From: G965216695 sp965216695
GTDB taxonomy: Bacteria; Pseudomonadota; Gammaproteobacteria; Pseudomonadales; Azotimanducaceae
Length of the DNA stretch: 64,000 nt
Direction of reading: 5' to 3'
Assembly: GCA_965216695.1 (NCBI GenBank)
Contig: OZ244212.1
Location: 4,898,001-4,962,000 of the forward strand
The notes beneath the pieces are model-generated. The model saw only the letters and a list, made by a program, of their open reading frames with translations, was not told the DNA's origin and did not search any database. The translations under genes were made by a program, and so were the position numbers. Below are positions 36,511-44,280 of the stretch, piece by piece; the first letter of the stretch is position 1; the number at the start of each line of letters is the position of its first letter.

Positions 36511-37674
36511 TCACACGCGCTCGATGATCGTGCCGGTACCGAGTCCACCGCCGCAGCACATGCTGATCAGCGCATAGCGTCCATCGGTACGCTCAAGTTC
36601 GTGCAAGGCAGTCGTAATCAGGCGTGCGCCGGTCGCGCCGGTAGGGTGGCCGAGCGCGATAGCACCGCCGTTTGGATTTACCCGCTCCGGGTCCGGTTGA
36701 AGCTCACGTTGCCATGCCAGAACGACTGACGCGAACGCCTCGTTGATCTCGAACACGTCGATGTCGCCTACGCTCAATCCGGCTTGGTCGAGCACTTTGC
36801 GTGTCGCGGGTATAGGCCCTTTGAGCATTGTTACCGGGTCGACGCCAACCAACGTTGTGGCGACGATTCTGGCGCGCTTGCGCAGGCCATGTTCTGCGAC
36901 CGCGGCCTCACTTGCGAGCAATACGGCCGCGGCGCCATCGGACACCTGCGAACTCGAACCGGCGGTGTGGATCTCCTGGCCTGGAACCGGGTCCAGACCC
37001 GCGAGCGCTTCAAGGCTCGTGGCGCGCAAGCCTTCGTCGCGCTCGATTGTTCGCATCTCTCCGTTGGACTTGCCGTCGTCGCCCAGCACCGGTGCTTCGA
37101 TCGGAACGATTTCGCGGGCGAAACGGTCCTCTTCCCACGCGGCGATTGCGCGCTCCTGGCTGCGCAGACCGAACGCGTCCGTCTCCGCGCGGGTGATCTG
37201 ATACTCTTCTGCAATCATCGCAGCGCCCATGAATTGACTCGTTGGCTGGTAGTGGCTCATGTAGCTCTCGCCCATCGGCACGCCGCCGGCCATATTCGAT
37301 CCGAGCGGAACGCGCGTCATCATTTCCACACCACACGCCATCACCGACGCTTCCATGCCCGAGCCCACCATCGCGGCACCGAGGGATGTCGCCTGCTGGC
37401 TCGATCCGCATTGCGAATCCACGGTCGTCGCGGCTACTTCCAGCGGCAGTCCTTGAGACAGCCAGGCAATTCGGGCGATGTTGAACGACTGTTCGTTGAT
37501 TTGCGATACGCAGCCGCCAACGAGTTGGCCTATTGCTTCGGGCGCGATACCGCTGCGCTCGATTACCGCGCGTTGTACGGCACCGAGCAGGTCGGCCGGC
37601 ATCAATCCTGCGAGGCCCTTGCCCCGTTTGCCGATCGGGCTGCGGGCGGCGCCCACGATGTAAACGTCCTGCAT
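36511..37674 (-). CDS. Acetyl-CoA C-acyltransferase (thiolase)
   Basis: 387 residues, normal for tetrameric thiolases. The nucleophile is C89 in TTVDSQCGSSQQA. The His loop GGAIALGHPTGATGARL and the second Cys in MCCGGGLGTGTI near the end complete the catalytic set. The enzyme cleaves 3-oxoacyl-CoA to acetyl-CoA and a shortened acyl-CoA, or runs the reverse condensation. It starts 42 bases after the stop of the selenoprotein gene and lies 38 bases before the cystathionine beta-synthase start, so one transcript is likely. The usual H in the tetrapeptide near residue 350 is present. Chain-length preference cannot be read. Confidence 0.93.
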   Translation of the reverse strand: MQDVYIVGAARSPIGKRGKGLAGLMPADLLGAVQRAVIERSGIAPEAIGQLVGGCVSQINEQSFNIARIAWLSQGLPLEVAATTVDSQCGSSQQATSLGAAMVGSGMEASVMACGVEMMTRVPLGSNMAGGVPMGESYMSHYQPTSQFMGAAMIAEEYQITRAETDAFGLRSQERAIAAWEEDRFAREIVPIEAPVLGDDGKSNGEMRTIERDEGLRATSLEALAGLDPVPGQEIHTAGSSSQVSDGAAAVLLASEAAVAEHGLRKRARIVATTLVGVDPVTMLKGPIPATRKVLDQAGLSVGDIDVFEINEAFASVVLAWQRELQPDPERVNPNGGAIALGHPTGATGARLITTALHELERTDGRYALISMCCGGGLGTGTIIERV

Positions 37675-37716
37675 GATGTTCCTCTATGGGTTGTGGTATT
37701 GGGTCGATTCTGATGA

Positions 37717-38742
37717 CTACGCGGGCGGGCCATCCGTCAGCCACACGCACGAGGCGCATTGGCGGTCGGCCAATGCGGCGTCCTCCGGCGTCTGATATTG
37801 CGGCGTATCATAGCGCGCTACGCGTTCGTCATCGGCTTCAACGGCCTGCGAGCCCTCCCGGCGCGCACTGGGGCGCATCGCGCGATCTTTCCACGTCGTG
37901 TCTTCGGACCACGTGTAGCCGCCGTCGACAATCACGCCCGGCCGTCCCGCTGTGTGCACGAGGCGCAACGCGGACCGCACGATATGCTGCTGGTTCGCCT
38001 CGTCGAACGGTTTGCCGGATGTGTGCCCGAGGGGGTAGTCCACGTACAGCGCGCGCGGTGGGCGTACCGCCGCTGTTATTGAGTAGGCGCTGGTGAGGCA
38101 GACGGTAGCAATGCCGTGCGCCTCCAGTTCCCGTGCGATCAGTCCCACGGACTGATGGCATACGGGTCAGACGGGGACCAGCAGCGCGACGTCGACTTCG
38201 TCGCGTACCAGGCGTTTTCGCATCGCTGTCGCCAGCACATCGCGCACTTTGCGGGCGCTGTAGATGCCGCCCATGAAGGTCAGCGCCTGGTCGTGCAGAC
38301 GGCCGACTTCGCCGCGACGTTCGGCGGTTCGGAGTGCGCGTAGCGGAAACACGACCCCCGGATCCCGCCGCGCATCGGTCAGGTCGTACGCGAAGTGCGT
38401 GGCGCGCAGCGCATCCTGCGGTGTCTCCCGATCGATCAGCCGGTAGCTGAAGTCGTCTTTGAAATGAAACGCGATCTGTCCCTGGCGGTAGATGCCCCCG
38501 GAGGCGATCAGGGCAACGCGGCAGTCGGTGAGGGGTTTGGTCGGTGTGTGTAACGCAGCGTCGGCTGATGATGTAACCCATTGATACGGCGGGTAACCGA
38601 GTGCACTGTACTGCTCGCGGGTGCGCTCGATGTAGTCCACACGGTAGTCGCCGGCGCGTTCAGTCTCGGCTCGTTCAGTCTCGGCTCGTTCAGTCTCGGC
38701 TCGTTCAGTCTCGGCTCGTTCAGTCTCGGCTCGTTCAGTCAT
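37717..38742 (-). CDS. GrdB/PrdB-family selenoprotein with in-frame TGA (Sec)
   Basis: The gene reads as 341 residues if the in-frame TGA at 38167-38169 is translated as selenocysteine (residue 192). Upstream: YIERTREQYSALGYPPYQWV, CRVALIASGGIYRQGQ, AYDLTDARRDPGVVFPLRAL and the strand DVALLVPV directly before the TGA. Downstream in the same frame: PVCHQSVGLIARELEAHGIATV, then AAVRPPRALYVDYPLGHTSGKPFDEANQQ. This is the glycine/sarcosine/betaine reductase selenoprotein B / D-proline reductase family; relatives, from memory, have Cys or Sec at this position in a U/C-P-x-C motif. A Sec-x-x-Cys redox site results. A hairpin at 38138-38156 fits a bacterial SECIS. The family reduces C-N or related bonds in clostridia; the substrate here is unknown. 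The ETERA repeat at the N-terminus is odd, and a GTG at 38640 is an alternative start. A normal gene caller would report two pieces or a pseudogene. Confidence 0.85.
38138..38156 (-). promoter_or_regulatory. Bacterial SECIS hairpin
   Basis: In the mRNA, AUCAGUCC and GGACUGAU pair perfectly (8 bp) around a GUG loop. The loop begins with G and lies 18 nt after the UGA. Published bacterial SECIS rules, from memory, ask for an apical loop 16-37 nt after the UGA with a G in its first two bases. The element lies within the coding sequence, as in bacteria. Confidence 0.8.
38167..38169 (-). other. Selenocysteine codon (UGA)
   Basis: In-frame TGA between VPV and PVC of the GrdB-family gene; residue 192. 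It is placed where family relatives carry the redox Cys or Sec. The reading frame stays open on both sides for 191 and 149 codons with matching family sequence, so a frameshift or sequencing error in the usual sense is unlikely. Confidence 0.85.
38656..38740. repeat. Tandem 15-bp repeat, ETERA-coding
   Basis: Five 15-base units of TCGTTCAGTCTCGGC (the first begins GCGTT) at 38656-38730 plus a 10-base partial copy to 38740. On the minus strand the unit encodes Glu-Thr-Glu-Arg-Ala, immediately after the start codon of the selenoprotein gene. The unit length is a multiple of three, so gain or loss of copies would keep the frame. Confidence 0.95.
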
Positions 38743-38885
38743 GGTGAGCGTTCATTCTTTCAGTGGCCCCTTGCGCGGTCAGGGTGGATTTTTCCCGATC
38801 CAGGTGCGGATGTCACGGCGCATCGCACATCGCCGCCGTGCGGCGTAGGATGCTTGCGTTGCAGTCTTTGCAGGATGACCTGACG

Positions 38886-39683
38886 ATGGATCATTGCATC
38901 TCCCTCGCCGCCGGGGTGGTCCCAGACGCCGGACCGCTCGACATGGTCCGTATTGCAGCTGAATCAGGCTATTCGTGGGTCGGTGCCACGATCCCGCCGG
39001 AGAATTGGACACGGCACGATCGTCGCGCCTTCGTGCGCGCGGTCGACGACTCCGGACTTGATGTGCTGGACGTAGAAGTGGTGCGCATCCCGCCAGGTGG
39101 TGCGATTGCCGCGGGTAACCGTGCGATTCTTGAAACGGCCGTCGCCGTTGGCGCCCGCAACGTATTGGTTGTCAGCGACGAGCCGGACCCAGCTTGCACA
39201 GCGGAATCGCTGTATCGCATGTGCGAGGCGGTGCGGGGCACCCCGGTGCGGATTGCGCTGGAATTCATGCGCTTCACGTGCGTGAAGCGCTTGTCGGACG
39301 CGGTCCACATCGTTGACCGGATCGATCACGAAGCCATCGGTATTCTGATCGATACTCTACACTGGCAGCGTGCCGGCGAACCGATTGAAAACGCTGCGTC
39401 GATCGATCCAGCCTGCTTCCCCTACGTTCAGCTGTGTGACGGGCTACTGGATTGTGCGGATGATCATGCGACCCTTATTCACGATGCGTTGGATCTGCGG
39501 AGTGCGCCGGGTGACGGAGAGTTGCCGCTGCGGGAGATGCTGGCTGCTCTGCCATCGGTACCGTACAGCCTCGAGGTACGCTCCCGGCACTACCGCGAAA
39601 CATACCCCGACCCGGTCGCGCGGGGCCGCGCGATTCGGCAGGCTACCGAATCGTTTCTCGATTCGCTGACGGCGACGCAGTAG
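38886..39683 (+). CDS. Sugar phosphate isomerase/epimerase family TIM-barrel protein
   Basis: 265 residues from the ATG at 38886. The family pattern of the AP endonuclease 2/xylose isomerase-like barrel is present: an opening ISLAAGVVPDAGPLDMVRIAAESGYSWVG, a metal-site Glu in RIALEFMRF, IGILIDTLHWQRAGE (D-x-x-H), and a late YSLEVRSRHYRE. Members isomerise or epimerise sugars or hydroxy-acids with a divalent metal. It is divergent from the selenoprotein gene, about 145 bases between starts, and 22 bases before the enoyl-CoA hydratase gene, with which it probably shares a transcript. The substrate is unknown. Confidence 0.8.
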   Translation: MDHCISLAAGVVPDAGPLDMVRIAAESGYSWVGATIPPENWTRHDRRAFVRAVDDSGLDVLDVEVVRIPPGGAIAAGNRAILETAVAVGARNVLVVSDEPDPACTAESLYRMCEAVRGTPVRIALEFMRFTCVKRLSDAVHIVDRIDHEAIGILIDTLHWQRAGEPIENAASIDPACFPYVQLCDGLLDCADDHATLIHDALDLRSAPGDGELPLREMLAALPSVPYSLEVRSRHYRETYPDPVARGRAIRQATESFLDSLTATQ

Positions 39684-39705
39684 GCTTGGCCGTAAGCAAC
39701 AATTC

Positions 39706-40503
39706 ATGGGGAATGTGATGGCTGAGAAGGTGCTCGACTACGCGGTGGACGCACACGTGGGTGTGTTGACGCTGGCGCGCCCGTCCGCGATGAACTCACT
39801 CAACTATCAGCTATACGAGGAAATCGAAGATCGTGTGCGCGAGGCTGATGTGCGAGCGCTCGTGATCACCGGGGAGGGGCGGGCGTTCTGTGCGGGCGAC
39901 GACGTGAAACAGATTCTCGGCAGCAGCGAACCCCCGCCCGACACCTTTCGGGAACGGAGTCGGCGCAGTGGTGGTCTGACGCCGGCTGCCGATGCGTTGC
40001 TGCACACGGATGTGCCGGTGATTGCTGCGGTCAATGGCCCGGCCGTCGGCTGGGGCATGGAACTCGCGCTGATGGCCGACATTCGGGTGGCGTCGGTTCG
40101 CGCCAAGTTCGGCGAACTGTTCGTTGTGCGCGGGTTGTGCTGCGACGCGCCGGGGCTGGGTCGCCTGGCGCAGCTGGTGGGGCGCGAACGCGCCGCTGAG
40201 CTCCTGTTTACCGGCGAGGTGATCGACGCGAAGACCGCGCATGAGATAGGGCTCGTGTCCCGGGTCGTCGAACACGATGCGCTGATGCCGATAGCGTTGG
40301 ACATTGCCCGGCGAATCGCCGGCAATCCACCGCTTGCAGTTCGCGCGCTGAAAGCGGGGCTGCGTCGGACCTTGGATCCCGACTGGCGCGACGTAGGCAA
40401 ATGGGCGAGCCAGCAGATCGGGCAGTTGCGCCAGACCGAGGACTCGGCCGAGGGCGTGCGCGCGTTTCTGGAAAAGCGCGAACCGGTTTACGTCGGCCGG
40501 TAG
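39706..40503 (+). CDS. Enoyl-CoA hydratase/isomerase family protein
   Basis: 265 residues of the crotonase fold. The oxyanion-hole segments GEGRAFCAGDDVKQILG and AAVNGPAVGWGMELALMADIRVAS are clear, then KFGELFVVRGLCCDAPGLGRLAQLVG, in which the usual catalytic Glu positions are changed (G-E-L and C-D-A-P), so the reaction may not be plain hydration. The C-terminal PLAVRALKAGLRRTLD helix is typical. Two ATGs lie close (39706, 39718); the second gives MAEKVLDY. It follows the barrel protein in the same direction and is convergent with the DUF427 gene. Confidence 0.88.
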   Translation: MGNVMAEKVLDYAVDAHVGVLTLARPSAMNSLNYQLYEEIEDRVREADVRALVITGEGRAFCAGDDVKQILGSSEPPPDTFRERSRRSGGLTPAADALLHTDVPVIAAVNGPAVGWGMELALMADIRVASVRAKFGELFVVRGLCCDAPGLGRLAQLVGRERAAELLFTGEVIDAKTAHEIGLVSRVVEHDALMPIALDIARRIAGNPPLAVRALKAGLRRTLDPDWRDVGKWASQQIGQLRQTEDSAEGVRAFLEKREPVYVGR

Positions 40504-40522
40504 TGGCGTCCCGTTCAGCCGG

Positions 40523-40966
40523 TCAACGCAGACGGGTCACGCGTAATCGGTCGGCGTACCGGGACGTGTAGAACGCTCCGTACCCGGCGATTGCGGCACA
40601 TTCCTCGTAGGGCGTCTGATAGATCCAGAGCGCGTCCGCGAGCCGGGTATTAGCCCTCGTGCCCCAGGCGAGGTGGTGGTACGTAGCCGTGCCCTTGAAC
40701 GGGCAGTAGCTCGTCGTATCACTGGCCTCGAGCAGCGCACTGTCGACGGCTTCCAGCGGGAAATACACCACCTCAGGGTAGCGCGCTTCGCTCAACAGCA
40801 ATGCGTGCGCGGACTCGGCCACTTGAATACCGTCTGCGTACGCGGCCATTGTGCCTTCGGCCGGACGGATCCGTATCACATGCTCCGGGTGATCGTTAAA
40901 GCCGGGTGCGGGGACATTGGTGGTCTGGGTTCCGGTCGAAAGGTCCGGGGGTCGCGTGCGTGTCAT
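40523..40966 (-). CDS. DUF427 domain protein
   Basis: 147 residues. The DUF427 fold (a small beta-barrel) is seen in HVIRIRPAEGTMAAYADGIQVAESAHALLLSE, YPEVVYFPLEAVDSALL, TTSYCPFKGTATYHHL and the late WIYQTPYEECAAIAGYGAFYTSR. The K-G-x-A-x-Y motif with cysteine is typical. No enzymatic role is established to my knowledge. It is convergent with the hydratase (19 bases) and divergent from MaoC. Confidence 0.85.
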   Translation of the reverse strand: MTRTRPPDLSTGTQTTNVPAPGFNDHPEHVIRIRPAEGTMAAYADGIQVAESAHALLLSEARYPEVVYFPLEAVDSALLEASDTTSYCPFKGTATYHHLAWGTRANTRLADALWIYQTPYEECAAIAGYGAFYTSRYADRLRVTRLR

Positions 40967-41079
40967 CGGTGTCGGTCGCTCGTGATCAAGACGATTGCAA
41001 GGCCGTTAAGAAAGCAAGGTTAACTCGGCGTCGCCCCCGATGCATACTCACGCTCGGACACCTCGAAGGAACACCACAC

Positions 41080-41598
41080 ATGGTTGCGGAAGCAAAGAAA
41101 GTAGGCGAAAACCGGTACCGGGAATCCTACGGGCGATACCTCGAAGAGTTTGCCGTTGGCGACGTCTACGAGCACAGACCGGGTCGAACGATATCTGAAT
41201 CGGACAACACATGGTTTACGCTCCTGACCATGAATCAGCACCCGTTGCATTTTGATGCGGAGTACGGAGCGAAGAGCGAATTCGGCCGCATACTGGTGAA
41301 TTCGTGTCTGACGTTGTCGATCGTTACCGGTATGTCCGTATCGGACGTCAGCCAGAAAACAATAGCCAATCTGGGTTGGACCAACGTGCAACTGACAGGT
41401 CCGGTTTTCATTGGCGACACGCTGTATGCGGAATCGGAGGTGATCGACGTTCGTGAGTCGAAATCCCGGCCAACGCAGGGTGTGGTGACGATCCGCACCT
41501 CGGGGACGAAGCAGGACGGCACGCAGGTGATCAGTTTCCATCGCGCGATGCTGATTCCTAAGCGCGGCCACGCGGTGGACGACGCGATCGACTACTAG
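41080..41598 (+). CDS. MaoC family dehydratase (hot-dog fold)
   Basis: 172 residues from the ATG at 41080; AAGGA at 41066-41070 fixes the start. A single hot-dog domain has EFAVGDVYEHRPGRTISESDNTWFTLLTMNQHPLHFDAEYGAKSEFGRILVN in broken order, including the N-x-H-x-x-H-F-D hydratase signature around MNQHPLHFD. Members hydrate 2-enoyl-CoAs, including mesaconyl-C1-CoA types. A 13-bp hairpin overlaps its stop. It is 43 bases before the acyl-CoA dehydrogenase gene and probably in the same transcript. Confidence 0.9.
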   Translation: MVAEAKKVGENRYRESYGRYLEEFAVGDVYEHRPGRTISESDNTWFTLLTMNQHPLHFDAEYGAKSEFGRILVNSCLTLSIVTGMSVSDVSQKTIANLGWTNVQLTGPVFIGDTLYAESEVIDVRESKSRPTQGVVTIRTSGTKQDGTQVISFHRAMLIPKRGHAVDDAIDY

Positions 41599-41625
41599 CC
41601 TTGATGAGAGTCTCATCAAGGCTAG
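41595..41625 (+). repeat. Perfect 13-bp inverted repeat covering the MaoC stop
   Basis: CTAGCCTTGATGA, loop GAGTC, TCATCAAGGCTAG. It begins on the last base before the MaoC TAG stop and ends 5 bases before the AAGGAG of the acyl-CoA dehydrogenase gene. It is not followed by a T-run, so it is not a normal intrinsic terminator. It may stabilise or process the transcript, or be an operator. Confidence 0.85.
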
Positions 41626-41641
41626 TCCTCAAGGAGTTGCG

Positions 41642-42778
41642 GTGACCGACGACACGTTGATTCTCGATGCGGTGGAGGCGTTTCTGGAGCGTGAGGTGCG
41701 CCCGGTGGCGCAAATGCTCGAAGCCGCGGACGAATACCCGCATCAGATCGTAGAGTCGATGCGCCGGTTGGGTCTGTTTGGCGCTACTGTTTCGCAGCAA
41801 TACGGTGGGCTCGGGCTCTCTGCCGAGCTGTACAGCCGCATCGTGGAACGCGTTTCGGCCGTGTGGATGTCGGTGTCCGGGATCTTCAACTCGCATCTTA
41901 TTCTCTGCGCGGCGGTTGAGCGATTCGGCACCGAGGACATGAAAGACACCTGGTTACCAAGGCTCGCCAGCGGTGAACTGCGCGGTGGCATTGCACTCAC
42001 CGAGCCCGGGTGCGGTACCGATCTACAGGCAATACGAACCACGGCGCGACGGACGGCCGACGGGTATCGTATCGACGGCAGTAAGCAGTGGATCACGAAC
42101 GCCGCCGAAGGCAACGTGCTTGCAGTGCTGGTGAAAACCGATCCCGACGCGCAACCCAGGCACCGCGGCATCAGTCTGCTGCTGGTTGAGCGCTCGGCCG
42201 GATATAAGGCGAACAAACTCAAAAAGCTCGGTTACCGCGGGGTTGATACCGCTGAAGTCGTGTTTGACGGGGTCGAGGTCGCCCGGGACCAACTCGTGGG
42301 CGGCGTCGAAGGCCGCGGCTTGCAACAGATTCTTTCGGGATTAGCACTTGGGCGGATCAACGTGGCGGCCCGCGGCGTTGGTGTCGCGCAGGCTTCCCTC
42401 GATGCGGCGACCCGCTATGCACAACAGCGCGAAACCTTCGGACAACCCATCTGTAACCATCAGTCGATTCAGATAAAACTGGCCGATATGGTTACCAGGG
42501 TAGCGGCAGCTCGGGCGCTAACGCGACAGGCCGCGGGCGCCTACGACACGGGCGAGCGGTGTGATCTGGAAGCCGGCATGGCGAAGCTGGCGGCAACGGA
42601 AGCGGCCGTGAGCAATTCGATGGAGGCGATGCGGGTGTTCGGCGCGTACGGCTACTCGCCCGACAACCTTGTTGAGCGCTATTACCGTGACGCGCCATTG
42701 CTCGCGATAGGGGAGGGTACGAATGAACTGCAACGGATTCTGATTTCGCGTCAGTGGATTGAACGAAATCCTGCGTGA
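41642..42778 (+). CDS. Acyl-CoA dehydrogenase family protein
   Basis: 378 residues from a GTG at 41642 with AAGGAG at 41631-41636. The flavin/substrate motifs are GGIALTEPGCGTDLQAIRTTA (family: ALTEP-x-x-GSD) and KQWITNAAEGNVL; the C-terminus has AMRVFGAYGYSPDNLVERYYRDAPLLAIGEGTNELQRI, where the G-E-G-T-N-E catalytic Glu resides. It introduces a trans-2,3 double bond into an acyl-CoA, passing electrons to ETF. Length is typical for soluble short/medium-chain enzymes. It is preceded by MaoC, which would act on its product. Confidence 0.93.
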   Translation: MTDDTLILDAVEAFLEREVRPVAQMLEAADEYPHQIVESMRRLGLFGATVSQQYGGLGLSAELYSRIVERVSAVWMSVSGIFNSHLILCAAVERFGTEDMKDTWLPRLASGELRGGIALTEPGCGTDLQAIRTTARRTADGYRIDGSKQWITNAAEGNVLAVLVKTDPDAQPRHRGISLLLVERSAGYKANKLKKLGYRGVDTAEVVFDGVEVARDQLVGGVEGRGLQQILSGLALGRINVAARGVGVAQASLDAATRYAQQRETFGQPICNHQSIQIKLADMVTRVAAARALTRQAAGAYDTGERCDLEAGMAKLAATEAAVSNSMEAMRVFGAYGYSPDNLVERYYRDAPLLAIGEGTNELQRILISRQWIERNPA

Positions 42779-42784
42779 TTGACG

Positions 42785-42985
42785 TTAGGCAGCGCGGTAC
42801 GATTGCGCATCGAACGCGAGGCGGCCCAACTCATCGTCAATGACCCGTTCTACGGTGGCGCGGCAGCAGCCACACCCCGTTGCTGCGCCAGTCGATTCGG
42901 CCTGATCGGACAGCGTTGTCGCGCCATCGACGACGGCGGCGCGAATGTCGCGATCGGTGACGGCATTGCACAGACAAACGTACAT
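42785..42985 (-). CDS. bfd: Bacterioferritin-associated ferredoxin
   Basis: 66 residues from the ATG at 42985. The four [2Fe-2S] cysteines are in MYVCLCNAVTD (C-x-C) and GCGCCRATVERVID (C-x2-C). Bfd reduces the bacterioferritin core to release iron. A Fur-like site at 42996-43014 lies just upstream, matching iron-starvation induction. It is divergent from bfr, the common arrangement. Confidence 0.93.
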   Translation of the reverse strand: MYVCLCNAVTDRDIRAAVVDGATTLSDQAESTGAATGCGCCRATVERVIDDELGRLAFDAQSYRAA

Positions 42986-42995
42986 GCGGCAAATT

Positions 42996-43014
42996 CTAAA
43001 TGACAATCATTCGC
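42996..43014 (-). promoter_or_regulatory. Candidate Fur box upstream of bfd
   Basis: CTAAATGACAATCATTCGC matches 13 of 19 positions of the GATAATGATAATCATTATC consensus, including the central AATGA-x-AATCATT. It lies 11 bases before the bfd start codon and 114 before bfr. Repression by Fur when iron is plentiful is expected. Confidence 0.7.
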
Positions 43015-43128
43015 AATTGCAACTACTTTGCGTTCGCATTGTGTGGCGTTGTATCCAACGGGTCTCCGTTGAAGTGAAATTTCAATAAATACAGATGTTT
43101 AGAAAGTCTATTTGAGAGTGGAGGTTGG

Positions 43129-43602
43129 ATGAAGCCCGTTGAATCCCAGATCATTGGCCACTTGAATCGTGTGCTCAAGAACGAGTTGACGGCGATCAAT
43201 CAGTACTTTCTACATGCCAAGATGCTGAAAGACTGGGGCCTCGGCCGGTTGGCGGCGCACGAACACGACGAGTCCATCGACGAGATGAAACACGCAGACG
43301 CGCTGGCCGAACGGATTCTATTTCTGGAAGGGCTGCCGAATTTTCAGGATCTGGGCAAGCTCGCCATCGGCGAAAACGTCGCGGAGATACTCCAGTGCGA
43401 CCTGGAACTCGAGATGCATGCGATGCCGGATCTTCGGGACGCAATCGCTGCCAGCGAGTCCTGCGGCGATTTTATATCGCGGGAACTCTTCGAGCGAATC
43501 CTCGCGTCCGAAGAGGAACACGTTGATTGGTTGGAAACTCAGTTGGGTCTGATTGAACGAATGGGCGTTGAGAACTACATCCAGGCGCAGGCGATCGAGT
43601 GA
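43129..43602 (+). CDS. bfr: Bacterioferritin
   Basis: 157 residues. A GGAGG-containing site lies just before the ATG at 43129. Ferroxidase ligands are E19, E52, H55, E95, E128 and H131, and M53 in IDEMKHAD is the axial ligand for the heme shared between two subunits; so this is the heme-binding, catalytically complete type. The 24-mer stores iron as a mineral. The gene is divergent from bfd. It ends 39 bases from the convergent mobA stop. Confidence 0.97.
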   Translation: MKPVESQIIGHLNRVLKNELTAINQYFLHAKMLKDWGLGRLAAHEHDESIDEMKHADALAERILFLEGLPNFQDLGKLAIGENVAEILQCDLELEMHAMPDLRDAIAASESCGDFISRELFERILASEEEHVDWLETQLGLIERMGVENYIQAQAIE

Positions 43603-43641
43603 TGCGACTGCGTGATGTGTTGTACTCGAGTTTGCTTCGGT

Positions 43642-44280
43642 TTACGCGCCGGTTTTCGGCCCGACAGGTTCCGGGAGCCTCGCGAGGTCACTCCGGGAGT
43701 TGACGTTTACCGGCGGTGTTGCCGCCGGCCACGCGAGGTTGTGCGCGCCCTCCATGCTCAACCAATCGATCACGCGGCGTCCGCCGTTGCCCAGATAGTC
43801 CTGTAGCGAGCCCAGCGCGCCCATCGGCACGATCACCGGCAGCGGTTCCGCGCGGCCCTGATACTCGAAGAACACAGGTCTGTCCCCGGCGTTTTCGAGC
43901 AGCGCGCGCACGGCCGAGGAGGGCAGCGTTGGCGCATCGCCGGCACACACGAGCACGTGCTCGATAGGCCTGCGCAGCACGCTCTTCCCATCCTCGGCCT
44001 CCCGGGCCTCCTGGGAATAGCGCATTGCCGCCAGCACACCGCCAAGCGGTCCCTGATAGTCGCGCGTGGAATCTGTTACGACGGGCCCGTACGCGGCGTA
44101 TTGACTCTGATTCCGGTTGGCACTGATGCACACGTGCGCGAGCAGTGGCCGCAGTAGATCGACGACATACGCAACCATTGGCCGGTCTTGCCAGAGCATG
44201 AGAGGCTTGTCCGTACCCCCCATCCTCCGGCCTCTGCCGCCACAGAGAACGACACCCAGGATTGATTCAGACGGCGTCAC
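43642..44280 (-). CDS. mobA: Molybdenum cofactor guanylyltransferase
   Basis: 212 residues from a GTG at 44280, which overlaps the 3' end of the upstream crotonase by 14 bases. The nucleotidyltransferase signature is VVLCGGRGRRMGGTDKPLML; PLGGVLAAM and LVCAGDAPTLP follow (GTP/Mg sites). It attaches GMP to molybdenum cofactor to form MGD/bis-MGD for DMSO-reductase-family enzymes such as formate dehydrogenases. The usual opening LAGG is LCGG here. No molybdoenzyme lies in the window. Confidence 0.88.
   Translation of the reverse strand: MTPSESILGVVLCGGRGRRMGGTDKPLMLWQDRPMVAYVVDLLRPLLAHVCISANRNQSQYAAYGPVVTDSTRDYQGPLGGVLAAMRYSQEAREAEDGKSVLRRPIEHVLVCAGDAPTLPSSAVRALLENAGDRPVFFEYQGRAEPLPVIVPMGALGSLQDYLGNGGRRVIDWLSMEGAHNLAWPAATPPVNVNSRSDLARLPEPVGPKTGA

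Noticed and set aside
37717..38148. Separate 143-residue gene starting at GTG 38148
   Set aside because: It lacks a ribosome site, begins mid-motif (PVCHQSVGL) of the GrdB-family protein, and continues the same frame through the TGA.
38763..38885. Upstream start of the TIM-barrel protein at 38763
   Set aside because: The added residues are Arg/Cys-rich without barrel character; the fold opens right after ATG 38886.
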